NCBI GenBank assembly: GCA_947462425.1 | Contig: CANHPI010000185.1 | Span: 1-6,004 of the forward strand | DNA: 6,004 nt | Reading direction: 5' to 3' | From: Bacteroidota bacterium | GTDB taxonomy: Bacteria; Bacteroidota; Bacteroidia; B-17B0; B-17BO | Shown: positions 5,820-6,004 of the stretch, piece after piece | How positions within the stretch are numbered: the first letter of the stretch is position 1 | Layout of the letters: each line of letters begins with the position of its first letter | Notes under the pieces: model-generated | Seen by the model: the letters and a program-made list of their open reading frames with translations, nothing else | Databases searched by the model: none | What the model was told of the DNA's origin: nothing | Translations under genes and position numbers: made by a program

Positions 5820-6004
5820 TTATTTTCTTCCCAAATAAATACAACCCCCGATACTATCTCTGCTTGCTTTTGTTACAGAACTTAATGTGTTGCTAATTTC
5901 ATTTGCTCTTAAATACCCCAAGTATGCAAAAATAATAGCTTCTTTAAATTGAATTACATCATCGGTAGGAATATGAATCCTTCCCTTAAAATGCACTTTT
6001 AATC
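5820..6004 (-). CDS. anmK: Anhydro-N-acetylmuramic acid kinase, C-terminal fragment (runs off the right edge)
   Basis: The reverse strand from 6002 to a TAA at 5822-5820 gives 60 residues with no internal stop. FKEAIIFAYLGYLRANEI followed by SSVTKASRDSIGGCIYLG is the recognisable C-terminal end of AnmK (typically KEA.IFA.L...R followed by TGASRDS.GG). The enzyme phosphorylates and opens 1,6-anhydro-MurNAc from peptidoglycan turnover to MurNAc-6-phosphate in the cytosol, feeding cell-wall recycling. The catalytic and ATP-binding parts lie outside the window. The residue usually Gly in TGAS is Lys here (TKAS), a mild departure. The gene ends 6 bp before the cloverleaf repeat, whose hairpins could protect its mRNA 3' end. 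Confidence 0.85.
   Translation of the reverse strand, partial: LKVHFKGRIHIPTDDVIQFKEAIIFAYLGYLRANEISNTLSSVTKASRDSIGGCIYLGRK

Overview
The window is AT-rich DNA that most likely comes from a member of the Bacteroidota. The evidence is a patatin phospholipase fused to an outer-membrane barrel, a DUF4369/DUF5106-type thioredoxin-fold protein with a CGHC motif, and several exact matches to the Bacteroidota -7 promoter element TAnnTTTG. A Flavobacteriia-like palindromic repeat also fits. The genus cannot be named from this stretch.

Layout. Positions 1-1169 (minus strand) hold the first codons of triosephosphate isomerase (tpiA, running off the left edge) and, immediately upstream with no gap, a DppB/OppB-type ABC permease that starts with GTG. 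A 119-bp divergent spacer separates this pair from a plus-strand gene at 1289-3604. That gene encodes a 771-residue patatin-like protein with a signal peptide, patatin domain, POTRA-like linker and C-terminal barrel, the plan of a type Vd autotransporter. After a 159-bp spacer with two candidate promoter boxes comes a secreted thioredoxin-like protein (3764-5281, plus strand), closed by a strong intrinsic terminator at 5306-5332. Converging on that terminator from the right is crcB (5335-5688, minus), a small fluoride channel. Upstream of it, at 5820-6004 (minus), lies the C-terminal end of anmK, anhydro-N-acetylmuramic acid kinase, running off the right edge.

The most distinctive non-coding feature fills almost the whole gap between anmK and crcB. 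It is a 108-nt palindromic element (5706-5813) in which an imperfect terminal inverted repeat encloses three consecutive hairpins, giving a near-complete four-way-junction cloverleaf. It resembles the REP/MITE-like elements scattered through Flavobacteriia genomes and is the best candidate here for something beyond ordinary genes.

The genes do not form one pathway. They cover central metabolism (tpiA), solute uptake (permease), envelope lipid hydrolysis or surface display (patatin), periplasmic thiol-disulfide chemistry (thioredoxin-like), fluoride resistance (crcB) and peptidoglycan recycling (anmK). All except the repeat look like ordinary, intact chromosomal genes.
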